A stretch of 40,493 bases of DNA from Rhodocyclaceae bacterium (lineage in GTDB: Bacteria; Pseudomonadota; Gammaproteobacteria; Burkholderiales; Rhodocyclaceae). The DNA lies in contig JARRBR010000014.1 of the NCBI GenBank assembly GCA_029982755.1, positions 1 to 40,493 on the forward strand, in the 5' to 3' direction. The notes beneath the pieces are model-generated. The model worked only from the letters and a program-made list of their open reading frames with translations. It did no database searches and was not told the origin of the DNA. A program made the translations under genes and the position numbers. Positions 8,581 to 16,138 of the stretch are shown one piece after another (within the stretch, counting starts at the first letter, position 1; every line of letters begins with the position of its first letter).

Positions 8581-8742
8581 ACCGGGGAGCCTAAAATACG
8601 GGCCCTTCCGAACCGCCTCCGCTGCGATGCACCACACCCATCCCCTGCCCGCCATCGCGCCCGCCCTGTCGAACGGGATGGGCTCGTCCGCCGGGCGGCG
8701 GGGCCCGAACACAGGCGGCTCGCCGGAGGCCGCCCGCTCTTG

Positions 8743-11700
8743 ATGCAGCTCGTCCGGGTCCTGCTGGCCGTGATCGGCCTGATCGGCAGCCTGTACGGCC
8801 ACGCCGGGCCGGCGCTCACCCTCGGCGTGTTCGCGGTCAGGCCGGTGCCACAGGTCCAGGCGATGTGGCAGCCCTTCGCCGACTACCTGGGTGCCGGGCT
8901 CGGGCAGGAGGTGCGCCTGCGCGCGCTCGACGCCGACGGCATGGCGGATGCGATCGCCCGCCACGAGCTCGACCTCATCCTCACAAACCCGACCCACCTG
9001 ATCGAGCTGCGCGCCTCGAACCCGCTCTCGGGCGCGATCGCGACCCGGCTGGAGCTCACCACGGGGCACGCGGTGAGCGAGTTCGGCGGTGTCATCCTGG
9101 TGCGCCGCGACACTGCCCGCCTGCGCACGATCGCCGATCTGCGCGGCAAGCGCGTCGCCACCACCCACGCCAACTTCCTCGGCACCTTCCCCGCCCAGGC
9201 GCTGGAGCTCAAGCGCGCCGGCCTCGACCCGTCCGCGCTGCACCTGGTGCGGACCGGCCAGGACCAGGACAGCGTCGTCGCTGCCCTGGTCGACGGCCGG
9301 GCGGATGCGGCCTTCGTGCGGACCGGCCTGCTCGAGCAACTGGCCAGCGAGGGCCGCGACCTGTCGATGCTGAGGGTCCTCGACCCGCTCACTGACCCGC
9401 CCTATCCCCACCAGCGCTCCACCCGCCTCTACCCCGAATGGCCGCTGGTCGCCCTCGCCCACACCGACGAGCGTACCGTGCGCAAGGTCGCCGCGCTGGT
9501 GCTGGCGTTGCCGGACGACCATCCGGCCGCACGTGCGGCCGGCATCGCCGGCTTCACCATTCCCGCCGATTACTCGGCGGTCGAGGCGCTGATGCGCGAA
9601 CTCAAGCTGGCGCCCTTCGACCGCAGCGCGGCGGTGAGCTGGCGCGACGTGTGGGCGCAGTACCAGCACTGGATCGTCGCGCTCGCGCTCGCCGCCTGCG
9701 CCATCGTCCTGCTGCTCGTTCGCCTGGCGCAGCGCAACCTGGAGCTCGCGCGGGCGAGCGCGGTCGAGCGCCGGCTGGCCGAGCAGGTCGACCTGGAGCG
9801 CCAGCACCTGCTGAACATCGTCGAGGCGGCGCAGGCCGGGAGCTGGGAATGGAACGTGGCCAGCGGCGAATGGGATGCCGATTCGCGCTGGGCCGCGATG
9901 CTTGGCTACGAGCGGGTGAGCGAGCTCGCGCCCGGCCGCGAGCGCTCGGCCTGGCGTGCGCTGGTGCACCCCGAGGACCTGCAGGCGGCGGAGTCGGCGC
10001 TGGCGCGCCTGCTCGACGGATCGTCTCCCGTCTTCGCCCACGACCTGCGCCTGCGCCACCGCGACGGCCACTGGATCTGGGTGCACGACCGCGCGATCGT
10101 CGTCCGCCGGGCGGCCGACGGCGGTGCGCTGCTGCTCAAGGGCGCGCAGATCGACATCAGCCGCCACAAGTCCGCCGAGGAAAAGCTCCGCCTCGCCGCC
10201 AGCGTGTTCTCCTCCAGCTACGAGGCGATCATCATCACCGATGCCGACAACCGCATCGTGGACGTCAACCCCGCCTTCACCCGCATCACCGGCTACAGCC
10301 GCGAGGAAAGCATCGGACGCGATCCGAACCTGCTGAATTCCGGCCGCCAGAGCAAGGCGTTCTACCGCGCGATGTGGGACACGCTGGAGAAGCACGACTA
10401 CTGGCAGGGCGAACTGTGGAACCGGCACAAGGACGGCAGCGAGTTCGCCGAAGTGCTGTCGATCAGCCGCGTGCGCGACCAGGCGGGCCGGCTGCTACAC
10501 CACGTGGCCACCTTCTCCGATATCAGCCGGCTCAAGCGTCAGGAGGAAGAGCTCAACCGCATCGCCTACTTCGATCCGCTCACCGGCGCCCCCAACCGCC
10601 GCCTGCTCGACGACCGCCTGCGCCAGGCGATCGCCCATGCGAACCGCACCGGCAAGCCGCTGGCGGTGTGCGTGATCGATCTCGACGGCTTCAAGCCGAT
10701 CAATGACCGCCACGGCCACAAGGCCGGCGACGACCTGCTGATCGGCATCGTGGACCGCCTCAATGCGATCCTGCGCGCCAGCGATACCCTCGCCCGCCTC
10801 GGCGGCGACGAGTTCGTGCTGCTGCTGGAGGATGCAGAGGGTGACGCGGTGCTCGAGCGCGTACTCGAGGCGATCCGCCAGCCGCTGCTGGTCGGCAGCG
10901 AGCTCGTCGGCGTATCGGCCAGCATCGGCGTGACCCGCTTCCCGGAGGACAACGCCGACCCCGAGACCCTGCTCCGCCACGCCGACCAGGCGATGTACCG
11001 CGCCAAGCAGCGCGGCCGCAACTGCATCCAGTTCTTCGACACCAGCGTCGAAGAGGAGCAGCGCCAGCGCAAGCTGCGCCTGGCCCGCCTCGAGGAGGCG
11101 CTGCGCAAGCGCGAGTTCGTGCTCCACTTCCAGCCGCAGGTGAACATGAAGACCGGCGCCGTGACCGGCATGGAGGCACTGATCCGCTGGCAGCATCCCG
11201 AACAGGGTCTGTTGCCGCCGGCGAGCTTCCTCGCCGACATCGCCGGCACGGAACTCGAGACCGCGCTCGACCAGTGGGTCATCGACGCCGCGCTCGAACA
11301 GTTGCTCGAATTCCGCACCCGGGGCGTGGACATCGGTGTCAGCGTCAACATCGGCGCGCGCCTGCTGCTGATGCCCGGCTTCGTCTCCAGCATCCGCAGC
11401 GCCCTCGCCCGCCATCCCGGCATCGCGCCCGAAAAGCTCGAGCTGGAGATCCTCGAGTCCTCCGCCCTCGACGACATCGTCCTCGCCACGGAGGTGCTGC
11501 ACGCCTGCCGCCGGCTCGGCGTACGCGTCGCGCTCGACGACTTCGGCACCGGCTACGCCTCGCTGCGCCACTACCGGCAGCTGCCGGTCGACCGGCTGAA
11601 GATCGATCGCGGTTTCGTGCTCGACATGCTGCGGGACAAGGAAGCGCGCGCCATCGTCGGCGCCGTCGTGCAGCTGGCGCGGACCTTCGAGCGCGAGGTC

Positions 11701-11889
11701 ATCGCCGAGGGCGTCGAGACCCCCGCGCATGCCGCCGCGCTGATCGAACTCGGCTGCGAACTCGGGCAGGGTTTCGGCATCGCCCGGCCGATGCCCGGCG
11801 CGCACATCCCGGCGTGGTTGTCATGGCAGTCGACGTCGGGCGAGGCGCACGCCATGCCGGGCGACGCGACGGCCTCGTCCGCCAGCTGA
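8743..11889 (+). CDS. PhnD-like sensor diguanylate cyclase/phosphodiesterase (PAS-PAS-GGDEF-EAL)
   Basis: The 1048-residue membrane receptor has, in order: signal segment (1-22), a PhnD/phosphonate-type periplasmic binding domain (about 23-290; TLGVFAVRPVPQVQAMWQPFADYL, DLILTNPTHLIELR), a transmembrane helix (about 308-329), a coiled linker, a PAS with WxW motifs (about 355-475), a second PAS (about 485-600; AIIITDADNRIVDVNPAFTRITGY), GGDEF (GGDEF at ~687-691) and EAL (about 780-1030). The GGDEF has an inhibitory RxxD site five residues upstream. The EAL keeps EAL, the catalytic DDFGTG, LKIDRGFV and AEGVET, so both c-di-GMP synthesis and hydrolysis look possible. The ATG at 8743 is preferred to the TTG one codon earlier. 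The periplasmic ligand is unknown; phosphonate, phosphite or other small anions are guesses. Confidence 0.92.
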   Translation: MQLVRVLLAVIGLIGSLYGHAGPALTLGVFAVRPVPQVQAMWQPFADYLGAGLGQEVRLRALDADGMADAIARHELDLILTNPTHLIELRASNPLSGAIATRLELTTGHAVSEFGGVILVRRDTARLRTIADLRGKRVATTHANFLGTFPAQALELKRAGLDPSALHLVRTGQDQDSVVAALVDGRADAAFVRTGLLEQLASEGRDLSMLRVLDPLTDPPYPHQRSTRLYPEWPLVALAHTDERTVRKVAALVLALPDDHPAARAAGIAGFTIPADYSAVEALMRELKLAPFDRSAAVSWRDVWAQYQHWIVALALAACAIVLLLVRLAQRNLELARASAVERRLAEQVDLERQHLLNIVEAAQAGSWEWNVASGEWDADSRWAAMLGYERVSELAPGRERSAWRALVHPEDLQAAESALARLLDGSSPVFAHDLRLRHRDGHWIWVHDRAIVVRRAADGGALLLKGAQIDISRHKSAEEKLRLAASVFSSSYEAIIITDADNRIVDVNPAFTRITGYSREESIGRDPNLLNSGRQSKAFYRAMWDTLEKHDYWQGELWNRHKDGSEFAEVLSISRVRDQAGRLLHHVATFSDISRLKRQEEELNRIAYFDPLTGAPNRRLLDDRLRQAIAHANRTGKPLAVCVIDLDGFKPINDRHGHKAGDDLLIGIVDRLNAILRASDTLARLGGDEFVLLLEDAEGDAVLERVLEAIRQPLLVGSELVGVSASIGVTRFPEDNADPETLLRHADQAMYRAKQRGRNCIQFFDTSVEEEQRQRKLRLARLEEALRKREFVLHFQPQVNMKTGAVTGMEALIRWQHPEQGLLPPASFLADIAGTELETALDQWVIDAALEQLLEFRTRGVDIGVSVNIGARLLLMPGFVSSIRSALARHPGIAPEKLELEILESSALDDIVLATEVLHACRRLGVRVALDDFGTGYASLRHYRQLPVDRLKIDRGFVLDMLRDKEARAIVGAVVQLARTFEREVIAEGVETPAHAAALIELGCELGQGFGIARPMPGAHIPAWLSWQSTSGEAHAMPGDATASSAS

Positions 11890-11947
11890 GGCCCGGCTTG
11901 CTGCGGCGCGCGTGCGCCTGGGACTCAGCGCGGGAGGCGACGCGGAA

Positions 11948-12496
11948 TCAGGGCCAGTCGGGCCCGAAGATGCGCTTCGGTTCCAGCGCCACGCTGTCGC
12001 GGCCGTTGCCGACCCAGACGTGGCCGTCCTGGATCGTGAACTGCAGGCGCATCGTGCGCTCGGCCAGGCGCGCGAGTTCCGCGCTCGCCTCGCGCCCGAG
12101 CTCCAACACGCGCAGGTTGCCGTGGCGCTCGAGCTTGCCGCGCACGCCGTTCCACCACACCTCGAGTGCGCGCCCGTAGGCGAGCACCACGACCTCGCCG
12201 GCGCGGCCACAGGCCTTGCGGATCCACTTGTCGTCGGGCTGGCCGACGTCGATCCAGCGCTCGATCGCACCGGTGAGGTCCTTCTGCCACAGGTCCGGCT
12301 CGTCATCCACACACAGGCCCTTGCCGAAGGCGAGCGCCGGATCGGCGAACAGCGAGAAGGCCAGCAGGCGCACCATCATGCGCTCGTCGGTCTCCGACGG
12401 ATGGCGGGCTAGGGTGAGGCTGTAATCCGCATAGTGGTGCCGATCCATGTCTGCGACCTGGATCTCGGCCTTGAAGATGGTGGCCTTGAGCGCCAT
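11948..12496 (-). CDS. yaeQ: YaeQ family protein (PD-(D/E)XK-like fold)
   Basis: The 182-residue product matches YaeQ in length and sequence: MALKATIFKAEIQVADMDRHHYADYSLTLARHPSETDERMMVRLLAF at the start, DEPDLWQKDLTGAIERWIDVGQPDDKWIRKA in the middle. YaeQ has a variant PD-(D/E)XK nuclease fold; its cellular role is unclear, although E. coli YaeQ was first linked to suppression of an rfaH defect. The start at 12494-12496 shares one base with the stop of the upstream gene (TGATG), so translation is coupled. A longer open frame reaching 13084 overlaps that gene and is rejected. Confidence 0.93.
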   Translation of the reverse strand: MALKATIFKAEIQVADMDRHHYADYSLTLARHPSETDERMMVRLLAFSLFADPALAFGKGLCVDDEPDLWQKDLTGAIERWIDVGQPDDKWIRKACGRAGEVVVLAYGRALEVWWNGVRGKLERHGNLRVLELGREASAELARLAERTMRLQFTIQDGHVWVGNGRDSVALEPKRIFGPDWP

Positions 12497-13266
12497 CAGT
12501 GGACCTGCGTCGGGCCGCGGCTGGCCTGCTGCCACGCGATCACCGCGCGCGCCGCATGGGCCATGACCAGATCGCGCTGCTCCGCCGGCAGCTCGCGCGC
12601 GAGCGCGCCGAACAGCGCCTGGGTCGCCTCCTGGCCCACGCCTTCGGCGGCGAGCCCGTCCGCCAGGCAGCGGATCTGGATGAAGGCCAGCGCATCGGCC
12701 ACCAGGCGCCAGCCGGCCACCGGCATCGCGCGCGTCAGCGCCAGCAGCTGGCTGCCGAGGTGGCCGGCGAGGCGCAGGGCCTCGTCGCGGCTCTCGGTGG
12801 CGATCGACGAATGCCACAGGGCGAGGTGCAGGCCGCGGCGCAGCTCGACCTTGAAGTCGATGGCGTTCTCCTCGGCGGCGCCGAGGTCCTCGAAATGGCG
12901 CAGGAAGCGCGCCTCCTGGGTCGCGTCGAGACCGGTGCGCAGCGCGCCGACGAGCTCGCTCAGGCCGGGGATGGCCACCAGCCCGAAGGCCTGGCTCCAC
13001 GCCAGGCCCCACTGGTCCATGCCGGTCAGCAGCAGCGCCAGGCGCAGCGCGCGGGCCTCGCCGTCGGCGGCGGACGCGGCCCACTGCGACAGCTCGGCAC
13101 GCAGTTCCTCGACGCCCTTGTGGCGGACACGCTCGGTTTCGGCGACGCTGAGGCGGAACACGCGGGCGAAGGCCCCCTGCGCCAGGCGGGCGGCCTGGCG
13201 CTGGGTGTCGGCATCGACCAGGGGTGCCAGCCGGTCGGGCGGCAGGACGGATTCGGATGCGCTCAT
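12496..13266 (-). CDS. Conserved-looking helical protein of unknown function
   Basis: I do not recognise this 256-residue protein. It looks soluble and almost wholly alpha-helical, rich in Ala, Leu, Glu and Arg, with no signal peptide or membrane span. Possible landmarks are DKW-free segments such as LLLTGMDQWGLAWSQAFGLVAIPGLSELVGALRTGL (about 85-115) and FLRHFEDLGAAEENAIDFKVELRRGLHLALWHSSIA (about 125-155), then DALAFIQIRCLADGLAAEGVG. It sits between the HAD gene (10-base gap) and yaeQ (one shared base). That very tight packing implies a shared transcript and perhaps a shared complex. Confidence 0.8.
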   Translation of the reverse strand: MSASESVLPPDRLAPLVDADTQRQAARLAQGAFARVFRLSVAETERVRHKGVEELRAELSQWAASAADGEARALRLALLLTGMDQWGLAWSQAFGLVAIPGLSELVGALRTGLDATQEARFLRHFEDLGAAEENAIDFKVELRRGLHLALWHSSIATESRDEALRLAGHLGSQLLALTRAMPVAGWRLVADALAFIQIRCLADGLAAEGVGQEATQALFGALARELPAEQRDLVMAHAARAVIAWQQASRGPTQVH

Positions 13267-13276
13267 CGGGACAGCC

Positions 13277-13786
13277 TCAGGCGATGTTGCGCGCCCACAG
13301 CGAGTTCACCACCGGCTCGGGCGGCTTCGCCATGCCCGCACGGAAGCCCTGCAGCATGCGCCGCAGGGCGTTGGCGTCCTCGGCGGTGAAGCCGCGCTTG
13401 AAGTCGGTGAGGATCAGTCGCGAGCGCGACAGCCAGTTGCCCGGCGCGTCGTCGATCGCGCACCAGGCAGCGTCGGCCGGGTCGGCCTCGTGCTGGGCCA
13501 GCCACAGCATCGCCTCGCGCTCGCGCAGGCCGTGCAGCTCGGAACCGGTCTTGGGCAGCATGTGTGGCGTGGCGCCGGCGATCTGCGGGCGGACGTCCTC
13601 GGCGAAGCGGGAGACCAGCTTCTGCATCGAGAACAGCATGCGCCAGTCGGAGGCGATCACGATCCGCGCTTCGGGAAACTCCCGCACCACCGCCTCGATG
13701 TGCGGCAGGCAGCGGAAATCCTCGACCTCGCCCCAGGGATGGGTGACGCCGTCGAAGTCCATGAAGATGTATGCGGTACGTGTCAT
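13277..13786 (-). CDS. HAD-superfamily phosphatase of the Swiss-Army-Knife RNA-repair HAD type
   Basis: The 169-residue product opens TRTAYIFMDFDGVTHPWG: the nucleophile motif DFDGV has Asp10 and Asp12. Motif II is seen as IVIASDWR (about 41-48) and motif IV as WCAIDDAPGNW. The pattern of DGV-HP, ASDWR and AIDDxxxxW followed by LILTDFKRGFTAEDANALRRML resembles the HAD domain described in Swiss Army Knife RNA repair proteins. Members are predicted to remove phosphates from nucleic acid ends or nucleotides; activity here is unproven. It is first in the trio with the helical protein and yaeQ. The start at 13784-13786 is preceded by a perfect 8-bp hairpin (13797-13818) instead of a clear ribosome site. 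Confidence 0.82.
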   Translation of the reverse strand: MTRTAYIFMDFDGVTHPWGEVEDFRCLPHIEAVVREFPEARIVIASDWRMLFSMQKLVSRFAEDVRPQIAGATPHMLPKTGSELHGLREREAMLWLAQHEADPADAAWCAIDDAPGNWLSRSRLILTDFKRGFTAEDANALRRMLQGFRAGMAKPPEPVVNSLWARNIA

Positions 13787-13796
13787 ATTCCACTCG

Positions 13797-13818
13797 GCGA
13801 CGGACGAAGATCCGTCGC
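13797..13818 (-). promoter_or_regulatory. Hairpin immediately upstream of the HAD gene start
   Basis: GCGACGGA (13797-13804) and TCCGTCGC (13811-13818) form a perfect 8-bp stem with a six-base loop. The stem ends ten bases before the HAD start codon, where a ribosome would bind. It could limit translation initiation or be an operator. Confidence 0.45.
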
Positions 13819-13821
13819 GGT

Positions 13822-13851
13822 TTCCAAAGATGCTGCAATGCGCAATATACT
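13822..13851 (+). promoter_or_regulatory. Candidate sigma-70 promoter for fabI
   Basis: TATACT at 13846-13851 is a good -10 hexamer, with TTCCAA at 13822-13827 eighteen bases upstream as a weak -35. Transcription would start about 120 bases ahead of the fabI ATG, leaving a leader that contains the two dyads at 13910-13945. Confidence 0.4.
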
Positions 13852-13909
13852 CGAAAGCGAGGTCTTCCGCCGCCTGGCGGATTTCACGACCACGCTGATT
13901 CGTGTCATC

Positions 13910-13945
13910 AGATCGGCGTTGAACACCGATCTGTTGCAATGCAAC
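13910..13945 (+). promoter_or_regulatory. Two adjacent palindromes in the fabI leader
   Basis: A near-perfect dyad AGATCGGCG/CACCGATCT (13910-13932, one mismatch, five-base loop) is followed directly by GTTGCAATGCAAC (13933-13945), a perfect palindrome around a single central A. They lie 31-66 bases before the fabI ATG. They may be repressor sites or an RNA structure. Confidence 0.45.
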
Positions 13946-13976
13946 AACAAACACCCGTTCCCATAAGGAAACCCGC

Positions 13977-14756
13977 ATGAGTCCCATCGTCAATCTCGAA
14001 GGCAAGGTCGGTCTGATCACCGGCATCGCGAACGAGAAGTCCATCTCCACCGGCGTCGCCGAGGCCTGCGCCCAGGCCGGCGCCAAGCTCGTCATCACCT
14101 ACCAGAACGAGAAGACCCGCGCCTTCATCGAGCCGGTCATCCACCGCCTCGGCGTCGAGGACGTGTTCCTGCTCGACGTCACCCGCCCCGAGACCATGGA
14201 CGCGGTATTCGCCGAGATCGAGGCCCGCCACGGCAAGCTCGACTTCGCCATCCACAGCATGGCTTTCGCCAAGCGCGACGACCTCCACGGCCGCGTGGTG
14301 GACACCTCCGCCGACGGCTTCGCGCTGGCGATGGACGTCTCCACCCACTCCTTCGTGCGCCTGGCGAAGAAGGCCGAACCGCTGCTGGAGAAGGCCGGCG
14401 GCGGCGCGCTGGTGACGATGACCTACCTCGGCTCGGAGAAGGTCATCCCCCACTACGGCGTCATGGGGCTGTGCAAGGCGGCGCTGGAAGCCGCGACCCG
14501 CTACCTGGCGGCCGAGCTCGGCGCCAAGGGCATCCGCGTGAATGCGGTCTCGCCCGGCCCGCTGATGACGCGCGCCGCCTCCGGCATCGCCGGCTTCGAC
14601 GGCCTGATGGCCGCCGCGGTCGAGCGCTCGCCGATGCACGCCCTGGTCACCCCCGAGGACATCGGCGCGCTGACCGCCTTCCTGGTCTCCGATGCCGGCC
14701 GCCTGGTCACCGGCGGGGTGCATTTCGTCGACGCCGGCTATAACATCATGGCGTAA
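13977..14756 (+). CDS. fabI: Enoyl-[acyl-carrier-protein] reductase (NADH), FabI
   Basis: The 259-residue product is an atypical short-chain dehydrogenase of the FabI class. The nucleotide-binding opening is LITGIANEKSISTGVAEACAQAGAKLVITY, where FabI has GxxxxxSIA instead of GxxxGxG. The SMAFA segment and the catalytic pair Tyr-x6-Lys, in PHYGVMGLCKA, are present. It ends VTGGVHFVDAGYNIMA. FabI performs the last reduction of each fatty-acid elongation cycle and is the triclosan target. The start has AAGGAA ahead. A kinase-like gene follows after 14 bases with its own GGAGG, so the two should share an mRNA. Confidence 0.95.
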   Translation: MSPIVNLEGKVGLITGIANEKSISTGVAEACAQAGAKLVITYQNEKTRAFIEPVIHRLGVEDVFLLDVTRPETMDAVFAEIEARHGKLDFAIHSMAFAKRDDLHGRVVDTSADGFALAMDVSTHSFVRLAKKAEPLLEKAGGGALVTMTYLGSEKVIPHYGVMGLCKAALEAATRYLAAELGAKGIRVNAVSPGPLMTRAASGIAGFDGLMAAAVERSPMHALVTPEDIGALTAFLVSDAGRLVTGGVHFVDAGYNIMA

Positions 14757-14770
14757 GCGACGGAGGCGTC

Positions 14771-15367
14771 ATGTTCGATCTGGCGGCGGCACGTGAGGCA
14801 ATCGGGCGGCAGGCGATCCTGCTGCCCGATCCGGTGCCGCCCCATCCGCTGCTCGACGGCAAGCCGGAGATCGGCCGTGGCGAGTACTCCATCGTGATCG
14901 ACAAGGGCGACGGCGAGCGCGTCTACAAGATCGTCAGCTCGCCCGCCGACTACTTCCTCTACACCGCCGACGACCGGCCGCGCGGCGAGCACTTCCCGGT
15001 CATCCATGCCGACCATGGCGTCATCGGGCGCGCCGCCTCGGGCTATCCGCTGCACCTGATCGAGATGGAGCGGCTCTATCCGCTGGCCGAGGACTCCACG
15101 GCGGCGGAGCTGGCCAAGCGCCTGATCGAGTTCTACTGGTCGGCCTGCCAGCAGTGGAGCCGGCTGGGCGCAGACATGGGGCGGATCGCGCTGTACCACA
15201 TGACGGTGCAGCCGCTGGCAATCAACGCGAGCCTGCAGCAGGCCCTCAAGGCGCTGTCCGATTTCGTCGAGGAGTACCAGGTGCTGCCCGACATCCTCAA
15301 CGCCAACAACCTGATGATGCGCAAGGACGGCACCCTGGTGTTCTCCGATCCGGTGTTCATCGCCTGA
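14771..15367 (+). CDS. Minimal protein-kinase-like protein of unknown target
   Basis: This 198-residue protein carries a compact set of protein-kinase/aminoglycoside-kinase-like motifs. A glycine loop GRGEYSIV (35-42) is followed by RVYKIV with Lys53; a hinge-like LIEMERL lies at 96-102. The C-terminus has Asp174 with Asn179/Asn180 (DxxxxN spacing as in a catalytic loop) and Asp193 in FSDPV where the DFG Asp would be, 14 residues after Asn179. It ends just after that Asp, so there is no large C-lobe. The start has a good GGAGG site. Co-transcribed with fabI. Fold assignment is mine from motif spacing; similar short kinase-like proteins occur in phages. Confidence 0.7.
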   Translation: MFDLAAAREAIGRQAILLPDPVPPHPLLDGKPEIGRGEYSIVIDKGDGERVYKIVSSPADYFLYTADDRPRGEHFPVIHADHGVIGRAASGYPLHLIEMERLYPLAEDSTAAELAKRLIEFYWSACQQWSRLGADMGRIALYHMTVQPLAINASLQQALKALSDFVEEYQVLPDILNANNLMMRKDGTLVFSDPVFIA

Positions 15368-15454
15368 TCGTCGTAACGGTGCGGGCGAGCGCGCCAGCGG
15401 CGCACGGCCGGCGAGTGCGCGTATCATCGGGGCGTCCTCGCATCGAGCACCGCC

Positions 15455-16108
15455 ATGAGCCCGCCCCACGACGACCATCCCGGCCACGACCACCCGCCCC
15501 AGCCGCATCCGGCCACGGTCGGCATCCCGCGCAGCGGCGACTTCGACCCCGTCGCCTTCGAGCGCGCGGTCGGCGATCTGCTGCGCGCCTGCGGCATCGC
15601 CGCCGACAACACCCACACCGGCCGCACCGCGCAGCGCGTGCGCGAGCTGTGGCAGCGCCGGCTGCTCGGCGGCTACGAGCTCGACCCGGCGGACGTGCTC
15701 GGCGAGGGCTTCGAGGATCCGCGGCGCGACATGGTCGTGGTGCGCGGCATCGCGGTGCATGGCGTGTGCCCGCATCACCTCGTGCCCTTCCGCGGCGTGG
15801 CCCACGTCGCCTACCTGCCGGGCGGACGGCTGCACGGCTTCGGCCGCATCGCCCGCCTGGTCGACGCGATCGGCCACCGCTTCACCTACCAGGAGTGGAT
15901 GACGCGCGACATCGCCGACGCACTGATGGTGCATGGCAAGGCGGCCGGCGCGGCCTGCGTCATCGAGGCCGAACAGCTCTGCCTGCTGCTGGGCGAGGAT
16001 CGGCGCGGTGACGAGCGCGTCGTGACGCAGGCCTTCGCCGGCACCTTCGAGCACTCGGAACAGGCGCGCAACGAGTTCCTGCGCGCGATCGAGGGCCGGC
16101 GGGGCTGA
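15455..16108 (+). CDS. folE: Divergent GTP cyclohydrolase I (FolE-like) with His-rich N-terminus
   Basis: The 217-residue product aligns with FolE, which converts GTP to dihydroneopterin triphosphate for folate synthesis. Zinc ligands are kept: Cys105 and His108 in GVCPHHLVPFRG and Cys176 in AEQLC. His107 equals E. coli His112. The histidine two residues before the last cysteine (E. coli His179, needed for catalysis) is Gln174, and the following RG of the phosphate loop is changed to LLGEDRRG. The N-terminus has eight histidines within the first 20 residues, which could bind metal. It may be a weak cyclohydrolase or a paralog with another job. It is convergent with the DUF3301 gene. Confidence 0.8.
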   Translation: MSPPHDDHPGHDHPPQPHPATVGIPRSGDFDPVAFERAVGDLLRACGIAADNTHTGRTAQRVRELWQRRLLGGYELDPADVLGEGFEDPRRDMVVVRGIAVHGVCPHHLVPFRGVAHVAYLPGGRLHGFGRIARLVDAIGHRFTYQEWMTRDIADALMVHGKAAGAACVIEAEQLCLLLGEDRRGDERVVTQAFAGTFEHSEQARNEFLRAIEGRRG

Positions 16109-16138
16109 GCGCGGCACGGCGCGTACCCGATCCGGAGC

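Noticed and set aside
6459-8819. A 786-codon minus-strand frame opposite deaD
   Set aside because: It is a shadow of deaD codon bias with low-complexity composition and no ribosome site.
8518-10428. A 636-codon minus-strand frame opposite the PhnD-GGDEF-EAL receptor
   Set aside because: It covers intact sensor and PAS coding sequence on the other strand and has no family features.
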